NCBI GenBank assembly: GCA_050084985.1
Contig: JBITNC010000001.1
Span: forward strand, 143,220,001 to 143,284,000
Reading direction: 5' to 3'
Length of the DNA stretch: 64,000 nucleotides
Source: Nageia nagi
Lineage: Eukaryota > Pinophyta
Below, in pieces: positions 21,152-32,449 of the stretch; position 1 is the stretch's first letter; every line of letters starts with the position of its first letter. A program made the translations under genes and the position numbers. A model generated the notes under the pieces. That model was given only the letters and a program-made list of their open reading frames with translations, did no database searches and was not told where the DNA came from.

Positions 21152-21985
21152 ATGGATCAGTTAAGAGTATTCTTGCGAATTCTTTCAAGAAGAGATCTTG
21201 ATGAGTTCTTGGGAGATATTTAGCATGATGGACTAGAAGTACCTAATGAAGAAGCTAAACATGGTGATGGAAGTAATAATGATAACATTCAGGCTATCAT
21301 TGAGGGTATGCAAAGATAGATTAATCAATTAGCCAAAGGATCAGTTCAGCTAGATGATTTAGTTGAGTTTGGTAGTCTCCTATGTGATGAGATCTAGGTA
21401 TGCATGCCACCACTATATTATAAGGATCCCAAATTTTGTAAATTCAATGGGGAAGGAGATCCTAGGAGACATTTGCAAGGGTTTAAAGATGAGTGTGAGC
21501 TCAAAATCACTATGGATACAAGATTACAAGTGAAGTTCTTTCCTCATAGTTTGGAAGGAGAGGCTTGTGAATGGTTCTATGCTTTATCAGAAACTTCAGT
21601 TACATCATTTCAAGAATTGAGCAACTTATTTCTAGAATAGTATAAACATAATATCAAGCATGAAGTCATGGTATTGGATCTATGTGCTATGAGGTAAGGT
21701 AATAATGAGAGTCTTGAAAATTTTGTTATAGGATTCAAGAAGACATGGCAACAAATTAAAATAAAGCTTACTAAAAAAGAGGTAAATAATATTTTCAAAG
21801 ATGCTATCATATTATCCTTACAATCTTATGTCATTGATTATACACATCTAACATTTTCTAACATGACATATAAGCTATTGGAAAAAGAAAAAGTCTTTGT
21901 TAAATTAGGGCTTATGCAGTATCGAGGTGATGACAAACCTAGGGCTAAAGATAAGTAGCTACAATCTCCAAAGAAAGATAAATCC
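21152..21985 (+). pseudogene. Gypsy D gag
   Basis: The ATG at 21152 (MDQLRVFLRILSRRDLDEFL) opens a frame that keeps protein character for about 275 codons but is broken by TAG stops, for example after LGDI, GMQR, DEI, LFLE and CAMR. The gag signature FCKFNGEGDPRRHLQGFKDE, then VKFFPHSLEGEACEWFYAL and SLENFVIGFKKTWQQIK, matches the Retrotrans_gag family. Nearly all damage is substitution in one frame rather than indels, with TAG in places where CAG or TGG would fit. No zinc knuckle recognised downstream. Confidence 0.85.
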
Positions 21986-22129
21986 ATTTATGTGGCTAAA
22001 AAAGGTTAGTTTGTTTGAATTACTTCATATTTTAGAACCTCATTGAGAAATGATGAATCAAATTTTTAGGAATAGATAGATAGATAGGAACATCTCAATC
22101 ATTGCTTTTACAAAAAAGGCAACAATATG

Positions 22130-22560
22130 GAGTAAAGGGGATGTTATCACTTTTCACCCTAGTGAAAGACCTCGCAAGGATGTGACCCAGTTACATCCAC
22201 CATTATTTATTGAAGTGAATATCTTTGGCAATATAGTTAAAATATCATTGATAGATGGTGGGGCAGCTTTGAACATTACCACCACTGACATACTTTCATA
22301 GTTTGATCCAGATTTGTTACCTCCAAGAGAAGATACCACCATGAGAGTTAAGGGGTTTGATGGTGTTCCAAAGAAAGAATCATCACACTTCCAATCAAAG
22401 TGGGAAACAAGGTACTTCAGACCCTCTTCTACATTATAGATGGAAAAACTTATTTAATTTTATTCTTGAAAAACATTGGATAGATGATATGTAAGGAATA
22501 ACATCCACTTTGCATAGATGTTTCAAATTTCATGTTGAAGGAAATGTTTACAGGGTAGAA
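22130..22560 (+). pseudogene. Gypsy D protease
   Basis: HPPLFIEVNIFGNIVKISLI leads into IDGGAALNITTTDIL, the aspartic-protease active site in the D-G-G-A form common in plant Gypsy elements, followed by a flap-type MRVKGFDGV and a hydrophobic stretch up to about 22480. One or two frame changes and stops occur after the active site. Processes the polyprotein in working elements. Confidence 0.75.
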
Positions 22561-23339
22561 GCAGATGAGCAGCTAGCCAAGCAAAGCAATTATCTTCTCC
22601 CTAAGAGATTTATTCCATATGATGCAGAGTATGAAGCTATATTAGTAAAGAATGATTAGGTTTACAGAAAAGTGTTACAAAAAATCAATGTCAAAGATAT
22701 TAGATTTGGTTTGTACACTATCACAGATGTTAATAATATTAGTCTAGAAAGAGATTTGGATGAATGATAAGAGCCTCATGAAAAGGATTGCCTATGCTCT
22801 TCTAGGATCCATAAAGATAATTGGTAGTTCTCTTTAGAAGAAATCACAAAGGAAAATAAATATTTCATTATTTAATATCATAGAGATGATCACGATGGTT
22901 AGGTTAGTCGTTCATTATTAATGCAGAAAGATAAAAGGGTAAGAGATGATCAAAATTGCCTTGTTATTGAATGTGAAATAGATGATGAAGATGCAATACA
23001 TTCTATAGACTTGTTTTATAATTATGATGCTTTCTTATAATCTTTGGGTGCTAGAATTGAATATCCAGCTAGGCATGAAAAGAGGACTCACAAACATTAT
23101 CTAGGCATACATGCTTACTTTAGTAAATCTATGGAGGATAAAATTGAAGTGTTGGGAGAATTACCATTTTCCACACCATTAGAATAAAAAATGACTTGGT
23201 TGAATGAAGAGATAGAGAAATTCAACATTGGTTCTCAAGAGACACCATAATTCATAAAAACGGGTGCACTCCTTGAGGAACCTTTACCAAATGAGTTGAT
23301 TCAATCCTTTCATGATTATTCTTAATTATTTGCATGGTC
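22561..23339 (+). pseudogene. Gypsy D protease-RT spacer
   Basis: Degenerate coding stretch between protease and RT, rich in acidic residues and stops. The segment at 23250-23340 (PLPNELIQSFHDYS) and FAWSYKDMPTLDKNFVVHNL belongs to the start of the RT region. No other domain recognised. Confidence 0.5.
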
Positions 23340-24170
23340 ATATAAAGATATGCCTACATTAGATAAAAATTTTGTAGTACATAACTTGGTTGTTGAGAAA
23401 GGAACAATTCCTATAAAGCAAAAACCAAAGAAGATACCTTTTCAGATCTCATTACTAGTCAAGAAGGAAATAGAGAAACTATTGTAAGTTGGTTTTATTA
23501 GACCCATTGATTATTTAGAGTGGATGGCCAATGTAGTTCTAGTAAAGAAACCTACAGTTGAAATTAGAGTCTATACTAATTTTAGAGATCTTAATAAGCT
23601 TGTCCAAAAGATGACTTCCCACTACTCAACATAAATATGATCATTGATAGTTTGGCAGGTTATGAATTGTTATCATTTATGAATGGATTTTTAATATATA
23701 ATCAAATTAAAATCAAGGAAAGTGATCAACACAAAATAGCCTTTAGGACTCCTTGGAACAACTTTTGCTATAAGGTAATGCCATTTGGTCTTAAGAATGC
23801 AGGGGCCACATATCAAAGAGTAATGATAGCCATGATTCATGACTTCATTCATAAAATAGTAGAGGTCTATGTAGATGATATCTTGATAAAATCCAAGAAC
23901 AAAGAAGATCATGTCAAGGATATAAAAGTAGCATTTGAAAGGATGAAGAAGTAAAAGTTAAGAATCAAACCTCAAAAATATGTATTTGGGGTATCATCAT
24001 GAAAACTCTTGGGGCATATTATCTCTAGGAAAGGAGTTGAAGTGGATCCAAAGAAAATTAAAGCCATCATAGAAATATCTCCTCCTACAAATCTTAAACA
24101 ATTGAGAAGCCTTCAAGGTAAGATTCAAGCTGTAAGAAGATTTATTTGTTAATTAACAGATAAGATAGCT
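23340..24170 (+). pseudogene. Gypsy D reverse transcriptase
   Basis: RVT_1 domain with GFIRPIDYLEWMANVVLVKK (usual I-R-P-x-x-Y-x-x-W-x-x-N-V-V-x-V-K-K), YTNFRDLNK, then the well kept 23637-23954: SDQHKIAFRTPWNNFCYKVM, PFGLKNAGATYQR and the catalytic VYVDDILIKSK. YVDD is intact. Frame breaks: stop after EKLL, a frameshift before 23637, stops after ERMKK and in the connection region, which continues LLGHIISRKGVEVDPKKIKA. Copies RNA into DNA in family members. Confidence 0.9.
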
Positions 24171-24173
24171 CCT

Positions 24174-24620
24174 ATGTCTCATTTACTTAAGAAAGAAGTT
24201 AAGTTTAAATGGGATGTTAAGTGTCAAGAAGCATTTGATAGAATAAAAGTGTATTTGCTACATCCACTAGTATTAGCTCCATATAGGCATGGAGAACCAA
24301 TTTGGCTCTATGTCTCACCTATAGAACTTGCATTTGGGGTAATGTTGGCAAAGAAAGAAGAAGATGGTAAAGAGAGAGTAGTCTATTTTATTAGCAGAAC
24401 ATTAAAGGAATATGAAACTAGATACACATCCATTGAGAAGTTATGTCAATGTATAGTATTTACTACTGAGAGATTGAGGCATTATATGATCAATAGCACA
24501 ACACATGTACTTACTCAAGTAGACCCATTAAGATATCTGATGTCAAAACCATACCTCAATGGAAGTTCAACAAAATGGATCATGCTACTTCAAGAGTTTG
24601 ACCTCAAATTTATGAAATAA
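24174..24620 (+). pseudogene. Gypsy D RNase H (first)
   Basis: Open for 148 codons: FKWDVKCQEAFDRIKVYLLH, then the RNase H region RHGEPIWLYVSPIELAFGVM (catalytic first Asp of the usual LYxxxxxxAxGxxL form replaced by the ELAFG context), VVYFISRTLKEYETRYTSIE with the Glu of the second catalytic position, and LRYLMSKPYLNGSSTKWIML. Typical RT-linked RNase H of Gypsy elements. Confidence 0.85.
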
Positions 24621-24929
24621 AAATTAGTTAAAGGGCAAGCAGTCATAGGTTTTATTAGAAAATTTTCCATGGAAGATAGTATAGAACTCAAAGAAGAATC
24701 TTAGGATCAATGTGCTTTGGTATAAATCACAAAACATGTAGAAGAGGACCGCCCGTGGTCTTCTTTTGAAGAGAATAGGAACATCGATGTTCCTCTTTGA
24801 GAGGTGTCAAAATGCTAGAAAATGTATTTTGATGGATCATGATGTATGCAAGGTTCAAAAGTAGGAATAACATTGATATCACATTAGAACAATGTTATTC
24901 CCATGTTTTAAAAACTATCATTTGAATGC

Positions 24930-25388
24930 ACCAATAATATAATAGAATATGAAGTTCTCGTATTAGGATTAAAAGTAGCTATAGAGATCGGTATTACACA
25001 TTTGCATATTTAAGGGGACTCATAGATGATAGTGAATCAAGTCAATGAGATTTATAACACCAAGGATGAAAAGCTTATTCCATATAAGGTTCTTGATAAA
25101 AAACTCCTTACTTTCTTTGAAGAGTATCAATTAGAAAATATTCCAAGAAATAATAATAGGTTGGCTGATGCAATGGCAAGTGCAGCTTTGCTCATACTAA
25201 TTGAGATAGAAAGTAGAGAGACTACTTTCACTATTAAGAACTTAGGAACTCCATCAATTATTGATGGGGACTTGAAAATGCTATGTGTTGCTCAAAAGGT
25301 TAGTTATAAGGTAAGTCCTTGGTACCAACACATATTCAAATATTTGAAGGATAATTTTATTAATGTTACACTTGATAAGAGAGAATAG
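24930..25388 (+). pseudogene. Gypsy D second RNase H
   Basis: A second, RNase H-like domain between the RT-RNase H and integrase. NIIEYEVLVLGLKVAIEIGI (about 24935-24995) is the helix with the catalytic Glu, followed after a stop by MIVNQVNEIYNTKDEKLIPY, then LLTFFEEYQLENIPRNNNRL and ADAMASAAL (the final Asp motif R-x-x-N-x-x-A-D-A). The order RT-RNaseH-RNaseH-integrase is known from Tat/Ogre-type elements. A frameshift or stop lies around 25010-25025. Confidence 0.8.
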
Positions 25389-26578
25389 ATTAGAATAAAA
25401 AGGCTTGCTATGAAGTATGTTATCATTGGTGATATAATTTATAAAAGATCATTCAATGGTATTCTTTTGAGATGTTGTCATGATGAAGAGATTGAAACAA
25501 CATTAGAGCATGCTCATGGAGAAGCATGTGGAGGTCATTTCAATGGAAGATCAGTCTATGGCAAGTTGATTAGGATGTGTTATTGGTGGCCCACCATGGA
25601 ACATGATTTTTATGAACATGTCAAGAAGTGTGAGCAATACCAAAAGCATGCACACTTAGAATTAACACCTACTCAAGAGTTGAACAATGTCACATCACCA
25701 TGGTCTTTCTCAATGTGTGCTTTGGATTTCATGGGTGTTATCAATTCCCCATCTAGTGATGGGCACAAATTTATCTTGGTTACTATTGAATACTACATAA
25801 ATGGGTTGAGGCAATTCCTTTGAAGATAGCTATACAAAAACATGTTATCAATTTCATCAAGGAATATATCATTTGTAGATTTGGCATACCTCAAAAGTTG
25901 GTCATGGATAATGGTACAAATTTCATAGGAAAAGATATTAGAGAATTTTGTAAAAAGATGAAGGTTGAACAAAGATTTTCTTTAGTTTACTACCCCCAAA
26001 GGAATGGGCAAGTTGAAGCAACAAATAAAACAATCAAGAAGATATTGGCCAAAACTATCAAAAAGAATGGTAGAGATTGGCATGATCAATTACCATATAC
26101 TTTATGGACATATAGAAAAACTAAAAGAACAACAATAGGTGCTACTCCATACTCTCTTGTGTATGGTGATGAAGCAATCATTCCACTTGAAATTGATATC
26201 CCTTCTTTGAGAATTGCACTTAAAGATATCATGAAGGGACAACAATAATGGGAAGCAAGATTAAATCAACTCAAGGCATTAGATGAGAAAAGAATTAATG
26301 TACTAGAGCATCTCAAAACATATTAGCAAAGAATAAAGAGGAATTATGGAAAGAAAATGAAACCCAAAGCATTTGAGGTTGGAGATATGGTTCTCCAAGA
26401 GAATGTTTCTAACACTATAGCAAAAGACAAACTTAAAGGAAAGTTTGAGCCAAATTGGGATGGTCCATACATTATTACAGAGGTATTTGATAGAGTTGCA
26501 TACAAATTGTCTACATTGGATGGGGAGGTTCTCAAAAATCCCATCAATGTTAGGAACTTAAAGAGGTATCACATCTAG
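25389..26578 (+). pseudogene. Gypsy D integrase
   Basis: Zinc domain with HAHGEACGGHFNGRSVYGKL, GGH-type histidines and a damaged C-x2-C (CEQYQKHA, second Cys to Tyr). The core holds Asp in CALDFMGVI, DNGTNFIGKDI for the second Asp and NGQVEATNKTIKKI with the Glu. The C-terminal piece 26357-26578 reads FEVGDMVLQENVS and FEPNWDGPYIITEVFDRVAY with INVRNLKRYHI, the usual end. Frame changes near 25820 and stops near 26248 and 26325 separate the parts. Confidence 0.88.
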
Positions 26579-27220
26579 ACGACCTATGGATTATCTTATG
26601 CATCTATTTCTATAAAAATGTTACTACAGAAATAAGCATGGAATAGATGACACAAAATCCAAAATAGAAGGTCATTTAAGTATAATAAGAGGAGTGCTAG
26701 CACTCTATTTTAGCAAGAAAGTACCACCTATGATCTTATTGTACATTTAGTATTATCATCCTAGTTGCATGCCTCTTGGCATAGAGTTTCAGCTCTCATC
26801 ATCATATTATGCCTCTTGATGCAGAGTTTCAACTCTTATATCATCATCCTAGTTTCATGTCTCTTGGTGGAGTTTTAGCTCCACTTCTTATTGCAATATA
26901 CCTCTTGGTGTAGAGTTTTAGCTCTCATACTCATTGCAATATGCCTTTTGGCAGAGTTTCAGCTCTTAGGTTTATCATTATACCTCTCAGTAGGAAGTTT
27001 AGCTTCTATAGGATCAATGGATAGAATCATCAATGACATAAGATGGTTGTAATTCACATATTAAAAAAATGGGTAATTATCATCAATGACCTCTTGGTAG
27101 ATGGCTATGGACCCTAGAACTCTTTCTTTTGTAGGTTATCATTAGAGCTCATGGAGCATATCAACATCAACTAGGAGCAACATGATGGATGTCATATGAG
27201 GGGGTTTTCTTAGACTCATA
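26579..27220 (+). repeat. 3' region of Gypsy D with 40-48-bp tandem repeats
   Basis: Between integrase and the Copia B insertion. About six degenerate units from 26767 to 27010 share TGCCTCTTGGTGCAGAGTTT followed by CAGCTCTCAT. Untranslated. Confidence 0.75.
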
Positions 27221-27225
27221 CATTT
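27221..27225. repeat. Target site duplication CATTT of Copia B, left
   Basis: CATTT before the TG at 27226; repeated at 35959-35963 after the terminal CA. Confidence 0.9.
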
Positions 27226-27707
27226 TGAAGGAGTTGGACTAGATCTAAACAAATCCTCAAGGACCTAAAACTAGGAAACTCAATCATACACAAGATAACA
27301 CAATCACACAAGATAACACAAGTGTAATGTGGTTCCTCCCTCCTTGGGAGTACATCCACAACTAGTATCTCAATTCTCAAGTATGTCCCTCTTACAACTA
27401 TTCTCTTCCTCTCCTACACAACTAGTAGAGTAATCTTACTCCAAAAACTTAGTTATGTTACAAGAGGAGAGGCCCTCTATTTATAGCTTGAGAGCACCTC
27501 CCTCACCTCCCTTTAACCCAAGGGTAAGGTTAGGGTTACAATAAATGTATCACCTAACTTTAACCTACCAACTAACCACTTGGTAAAGTCAAAGTCTACA
27601 TATTAAAGAATTCAATTAATCCCTTAAGGTATCTACATACCCTTAAGTGATTAATTGAATTTACAAGGAGTTTAGATATTCATAATATTTCATTACAAAT
27701 TCTAACA
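27226..27707 (-). repeat. 3' LTR of Copia B
   Basis: 482 bp, TGAAGGAGTTGG to ATTCTAACA; partner at 35477-35958. Confidence 0.95.
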
Positions 27708-27720
27708 CTCCCCCTTAATG
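27708..27720 (-). promoter_or_regulatory. Polypurine tract of Copia B
   Basis: Minus strand CATTAAGGGGGAG directly before the 3' LTR, identical to element A. Confidence 0.85.
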
Positions 27721-28193
27721 CAATATTGGGATAGAGCGTAGAAGAGAGAAGAGAGAGAGTAAGAGAGAGTTCTCCTCCATAGAGATACAAGTGGAGATGA
27801 GAACATTTACATATTTGAGAATCTTTTTGAGAACTAGTATGAGACTCACAACATTACCATTTGAAAAAAAAATGGTTTACAATACAATCATTAACCACAA
27901 CTGGTTTCATTGTACATAGTAGTCGATCAACTTTAAGTTGACATGTGAGTCTCCATGAGCTTGCTTTCACAAGGTGAGTAACCTGCATTTTTGAAGAAGA
28001 TTCTGCATGCTACAAGCAACTCATGAACAAAATCAGTTAGATGCATCATATATTCAAATAAGAGAATCAAATAATGCCATCTTATAAATAACTAATCAAT
28101 GGTGCACTATAAGTTATCACAGGGATGCCAAGCCATCACTCATAGCCACCTGTTGTATATAGACATGTGTTGATTTTAAATAGAGCATAAAAA

Positions 28194-28486
28194 TTGTACA
28201 ATGAGTTTCTCATGTAGAGCAAACTCACCACAGAGGTCTAGAATGTACAACAAGTTCCTCACGTAGAGCGAACTTACCATGGAGGTATATTAATTATATG
28301 CTCAAAATTTGTACAAGTTTCTCACGCAGAGCAAACTTACCATGGAGGTATAAAATGTACAACAAGTTTGTCATGCAGAGCAAACTTACCACTGAGGTAT
28401 AAAATAATCAACACTCTATAACAATAATTGTACAACAAGTTTGTCATGCAGAGCAAAATTACCACGGAGGTATAGAATGTACAATC
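28194..28486 (-). repeat. 48-bp minisatellite in 3' region of Copia B, 5 units
   Basis: Five units of the same repeat as 5761-6165, with the same long second unit containing TTAATTATATGCTC, so the arrays are homologous and B has lost, or A has gained, about three units. Confidence 0.88.
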
Positions 28487-28559
28487 AAACAGGCCTCTTA
28501 GAGGTGAAGTTGTCATCACTAACAAAAGTTAAAACTTCACTCCCCCTTGAGGGAAACTT

Positions 28560-29227
28560 CACCAACCTGAGAGAATCCCTAAGCTTGCTAAACTGAGCTT
28601 CAGGAAGGGGCTTGGTGAACAAATCAATGGAGTTTTTAGTAGATGGACAATACTACAAGTGTATGATGTCATCTAGAACCTTCTCCTTGATAAAATGGGC
28701 TTGGATTTCCACATGTTTGGTTCTCTGATGGAACATAAGATTCTTAGCCAAAGAGATAGCTGATTGATTATCTGAAGAAAAAGATATGGGCCATTTTTCT
28801 TATACCTAATTTTGTTTAGAAGATGCCTCAACCAAATAGCATCTTGGGCAGCAACAAACATGGCTCGATATTCAGTTTTAGTGGTAGAAAGAGTCATAGT
28901 AGGTTACTTCTTGGAAGCCCAAGAGATAGCACCTGAACCAATGCTAAACACATATGCAGAGGTTGATTTTCTATCATCTCTATCTCCCCCATAATCAAAA
29001 TCTAAGAACCCAAAGAGAATAATTGAGGGAACTTTGGAATACTTAAGAGCAAGATCCTTTGTCCCTGTAACATACCTCAAGATTTGCTTAACAGCATTGA
29101 GGTGTTCAACATATGGTTTTTGCATGAATCGTGCCATCAAATTCATTGCAAATGTAATATTAGGTCGAGAGATAGTCAGATATAGAAGACTACCAATCAA
29201 TTGCCTATAAGCTGTAGCATCAACCAA
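28560..29227 (-). pseudogene. Copia B RNase H
   Basis: Begins in frame right after the stop that ends the RT frame: TAYRQLIGSLLYLTISRPNI, FMQKPYVEHLNAVKQILRYV, then FDYGGDRDDRKSTSAYVFSI and GSGAISWASKK followed by TAA (CAA in A). After it TLSTTKTEYRAMFVAAQDAI keeps the frame to about 28780, where a frameshift in the SSDNQSA region occurs. Asp at the FLDxD motif is FLDFDYG here. Inactive. Confidence 0.85.
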
Positions 29228-30121
29228 CTAAGAATCTGAGCTCAGTGATACAATGATTCCAGGAGAAATAGTTATTGCAGCATATTTACATTCCTCCATT
29301 CCAAACTTTTGCAAGATGTTTGATATATACTTAGATTGACTAAGATAAGTACAATCCTTATGTTGGTATATTTGCATCCCAAGATAGTAATGCAATAGAC
29401 CTAGATCAGTCATTTCAAATGTTGCCTTCAGTTTGGAGATGCACTCTTGGATGATTTCAATATTATTGCCAGTTATGAGAAGATCATCCACATAAAGGAG
29501 AATTAAGACCACATCTTTTCCTTGATTGTGTACATAGAGATCTAAGTCTAAAAAGCACTTGGAAAAACCAATATCTGCAAAGAATCTTAAAATTTTCTTG
29601 TACCATGCTCTAGGTGCTTTCTTAAGTCCATACAAAGACTTCTTTAGCTTACACATAAGAGACTCTTTTCCTTCTAGAATAAATCCTTCTGGTTGATTCA
29701 TGTAGATTTCAACATCCAAGTCACCATTGAGAAATGCACTTTTGACATCAAGTTGAAAAGCTTTCCATCCTTGAGCTGCAGAAAGAGCAATGATTATTCT
29801 GATAGTAGGCATCTTGGCCACAGGAGCAAAGCTTTCCTCATAATCAATACCATATTTCTGAGCGAATCGTTTGGCCACTAACCTTGCTTTGTATTTTTCA
29901 ATTTTTCCATCAGAATTGTACTTGACCTTGTATATCCATTTATTTCCAATTATATTTTTCTCATTGGGATAAGGAACCAAATCCCAAGTTTCATTTTTCA
30001 TGAGCACCTCATACTCAACTTTCATAGCTTCCATCCAACACTCTTGCTTGGAAGCTTCTTTGAAGGTTGATGGCTCATGCGTATTATCAATTTTGGCAAA
30101 TAAAGAGTTATTCAAGGTCAT
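29228..30121 (-). pseudogene. Copia B reverse transcriptase
   Basis: 297 codons open without interruption. It holds WMEAMKVEYEVLMKNETWDL, NKWIYKVKYNSDGKIEKYKA, DYEESFAPVAKM, FQLDVKSAFLNGDLDVEIYM, SLYGLKKAPRAWYKK, the catalytic LLYVDDLLITGN, and HYYLGMQIYQHKD to the thumb LSQSKYISNILQKFGMEECK. A single TAG at about 29228-29230 separates it from RNase H in the same frame. The upstream limit is a stop in the integrase tail, not a real start. Confidence 0.9.
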
Positions 30122-30651
30122 ACTCCTTGTAATTCTTTATGTTGGAGAATTTTGCTCTTGTGGTGACTTCTATACATGATCATCCAACTAGTTAGGTGCA
30201 GGTGAAGAATCATCTATATCAGACACCTCAACATGAGAGGTTGTATCCTCATAAAGTTCATTGAACTTGACATCCCTAGAAATAAAGACTATTTTATGGG
30301 ATGAGGAGTAGAGCCTGTAACCTCTATATTGATTATCATACCCCATAAAGATGCATTTTTTTGATCATTTATCTAACTTCTTTCTTTTCTCTGAGGTAAT
30401 GAAGGCAAATGCATCATAATCGAAGACCCTAAAGTGTGAGAGGTTAGGTTTCTTTCCTATCCATGCTTCATATGGAGTTTTACCTTCAACTACCTTAGTA
30501 GGACACCTATATAGGGTGTGAATAGTAGTGTGAATAGCTTCTCCTCATAAGAAACTAGGAAGGTTACCCAACATGCATCTTGCCATTTCCATAATGGTGC
30601 AATTCTTTCAGCAACTCCATTTTATTGAGGGGTGTAAGGGATTGTGAATTG
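30122..30651 (-). pseudogene. Copia B integrase C-terminal half
   Basis: Homologous to 7761-8300 of copy A but broken: near 30610-30660 the sense strand has CGA-to-TGA and CAA-to-TAA changes flanking QFTIPYTPQ, and a short deletion after NGVAER removes about four bases. Further stops occur near 30170, 30190 and 30540. Recognisable pieces are the NGVAE Glu motif and the TPYEAWIGKKPNLSHFR equivalent. Confidence 0.8.
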
Positions 30652-31560
30652 TCACTTAATCCCATGTTTAACACAATAATCATTAAACTCATTGCTATTA
30701 TACTCACCCCCATTATCATATCTCAGCATCTTGATCTTAAAATCAGTTTGATTTTCAACAAGTGCCTTAAAGTCTTTAAACCTGTCAAAAGTTTGATCCT
30801 TGTGCTCAAGTAGATAACCAAATGTCATCCTACTGAAGTCATCAATGAAGGTCAGAACATAAGAAGCTCCCCCTAGGGACTTAGTCTGAAAAGGACCCAT
30901 CAAATCTGAATGCATAAGCTGAAGAGGATGAGTAGCCCGAGTTGCCTTATCTTTTTCAAACTTTTGCCTATTAATCTTTCCTAGAATGCACCTTTCATAA
31001 AGACCAATTGTGGGTGAAATATTAGGTAAACCTTCCACAAGTTCTTGATTTTTCATATCTTGAATACACTTATGGTTAAGGTGCCCTAATCGATGATGCC
31101 AAAGATTACCCTTTGAACAAATATTTGCAGCAAGACAAATATTTGAAGGTACTTGATCCATAATATAAAGGTCATCCTTTACTGATCCCTTCATCAAGGT
31201 GGCAAGTCCTTTCTTAACACACCAGGAGTGTGAGGTAAACTCAAATGAGCATCCTTTCCTTGTAATTTGAATTACGAAGATGAGATTCATCCTTAGTTTA
31301 GGCACATAAAAGACATTATCAAGAGTCTTTCCATGAATCTTCACACTCCCTATTCCTTGAACATCAAGGACTGTATTATCACCTATCACAACTGCATCCT
31401 TTTTGTACTTATGAAAGTTTTCAAACTTATCCTTTTCATAACACATGTGATTAGTGCATCCTGAATCAATAATCCAATCATTTGAAACAGTTTGAGTCAT
31501 TGAGTAGTAGGTAATAGTAGCAGTATGCTTGTTCTTCTTTCTATTGTTGAAATTTCTCAC
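30652..31560 (-). pseudogene. Copia B protease and integrase N-terminal half
   Basis: 302 codons open. The protease site is canonical, DWIIDSGCTNHMCYEKDKF, in contrast to DLG in copy A. The pre-integrase domain has LWHHRLGHLNHKCI and LYERC, in which the first Cys of C-x2-C is Tyr. Integrase core follows with MHSDLMGPFQTKSLGGASYV, FIDDFSRMTFGYLLEHKDQT and RYDNGGEYNSNEF. In frame upstream with the zinc knuckle of gag. Ends at a TGA in place of an Arg codon. Confidence 0.9.
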
Positions 31561-32443
31561 ATTTGCATTTCCCTTGCCTTTTTTAACAAATTTATTTTTG
31601 CGACAATCATACTCTTTATGCCCAAAGATGCCACAAAAGTTACAATTTCCATCAAACTTTTCCTAAGGTGTTGGATTGCTTGATCTAGCTTTGTCATTCC
31701 TTTGCCTGAAGTTGCCATTATTGTTGCCCTTTTTCTCATACTTCCTGAAGGTAGATGAGGACTTGTTATCTTTGAATTTATAATATTTGAACTTTTTTCT
31801 TGAAAGGAGTTTTGGTTGCTCCTAGAGCAATGCTATTGTCCTTTGGAGAAAGGTTCAACATTTTCTTGTTCAAAGTTTCCTCATGCTTCAAAAGGAGTCT
31901 AGAAAGGTTATCAAGAGAGATGACATCTTCTTCATCATCGAGCCTTATTTCCATAACCGTGACAAAGTTACTAAACTTTGTAGTAAGGCTTTGAAGAATG
32001 ATGAAGACCATGAACTCATCATTGATCCAGTTGCACCCACAGCCAACCAGTTGTGTCCTGAGGTCAATGATTTTGTTCAAGTAGATAGAGGCACTTTCAT
32101 CTTCACCTTGACAATATTGCAACAACTTTTGTAAAATGGTGAACCTCCTTTAAAATTTTGACCTAAGGTAAATTTTCTTTAGCCTATCCCAAGCTTCCTT
32201 TGCTAATGTTGATGAAGAGATCATGAGAAGGATGTCATCTGAAATTGCACGATAAATCATTGAAGTTGCTAACTCATTCTTTGAGTTGTATACTTCAAGA
32301 GCCTTCTCATCAGTAGGAGCGACCAAGTCTTCACTAACTATCTGCCACAGCTTCCTTGCTTGTAACTTGGCTTTCATACGAGGTTCCCATATTCCAAAGT
32401 TGGAACCATCAAGTATATGCTTGGGAACGAAGGTTTCAACCAT
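31561..32443 (-). pseudogene. Copia B gag with zinc knuckle
   Basis: ATG at 32443 (MVETFVPKHILDGSNFGIWE). Copy B keeps the Trp-Gln codons where A has a stop at codon 30, but shares with A the TAA after KKIYLRSKF (32150-32152), the frameshift after TPFKKK near 31790-31800, and the TAG before EKFDGN near 31663. The CCHC knuckle CNFCGIFGHKEYDC is present. The same three lesions in two independently inserted copies show that they are older than both insertions. Confidence 0.88.
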
Positions 32444-32449
32444 TGCTAC

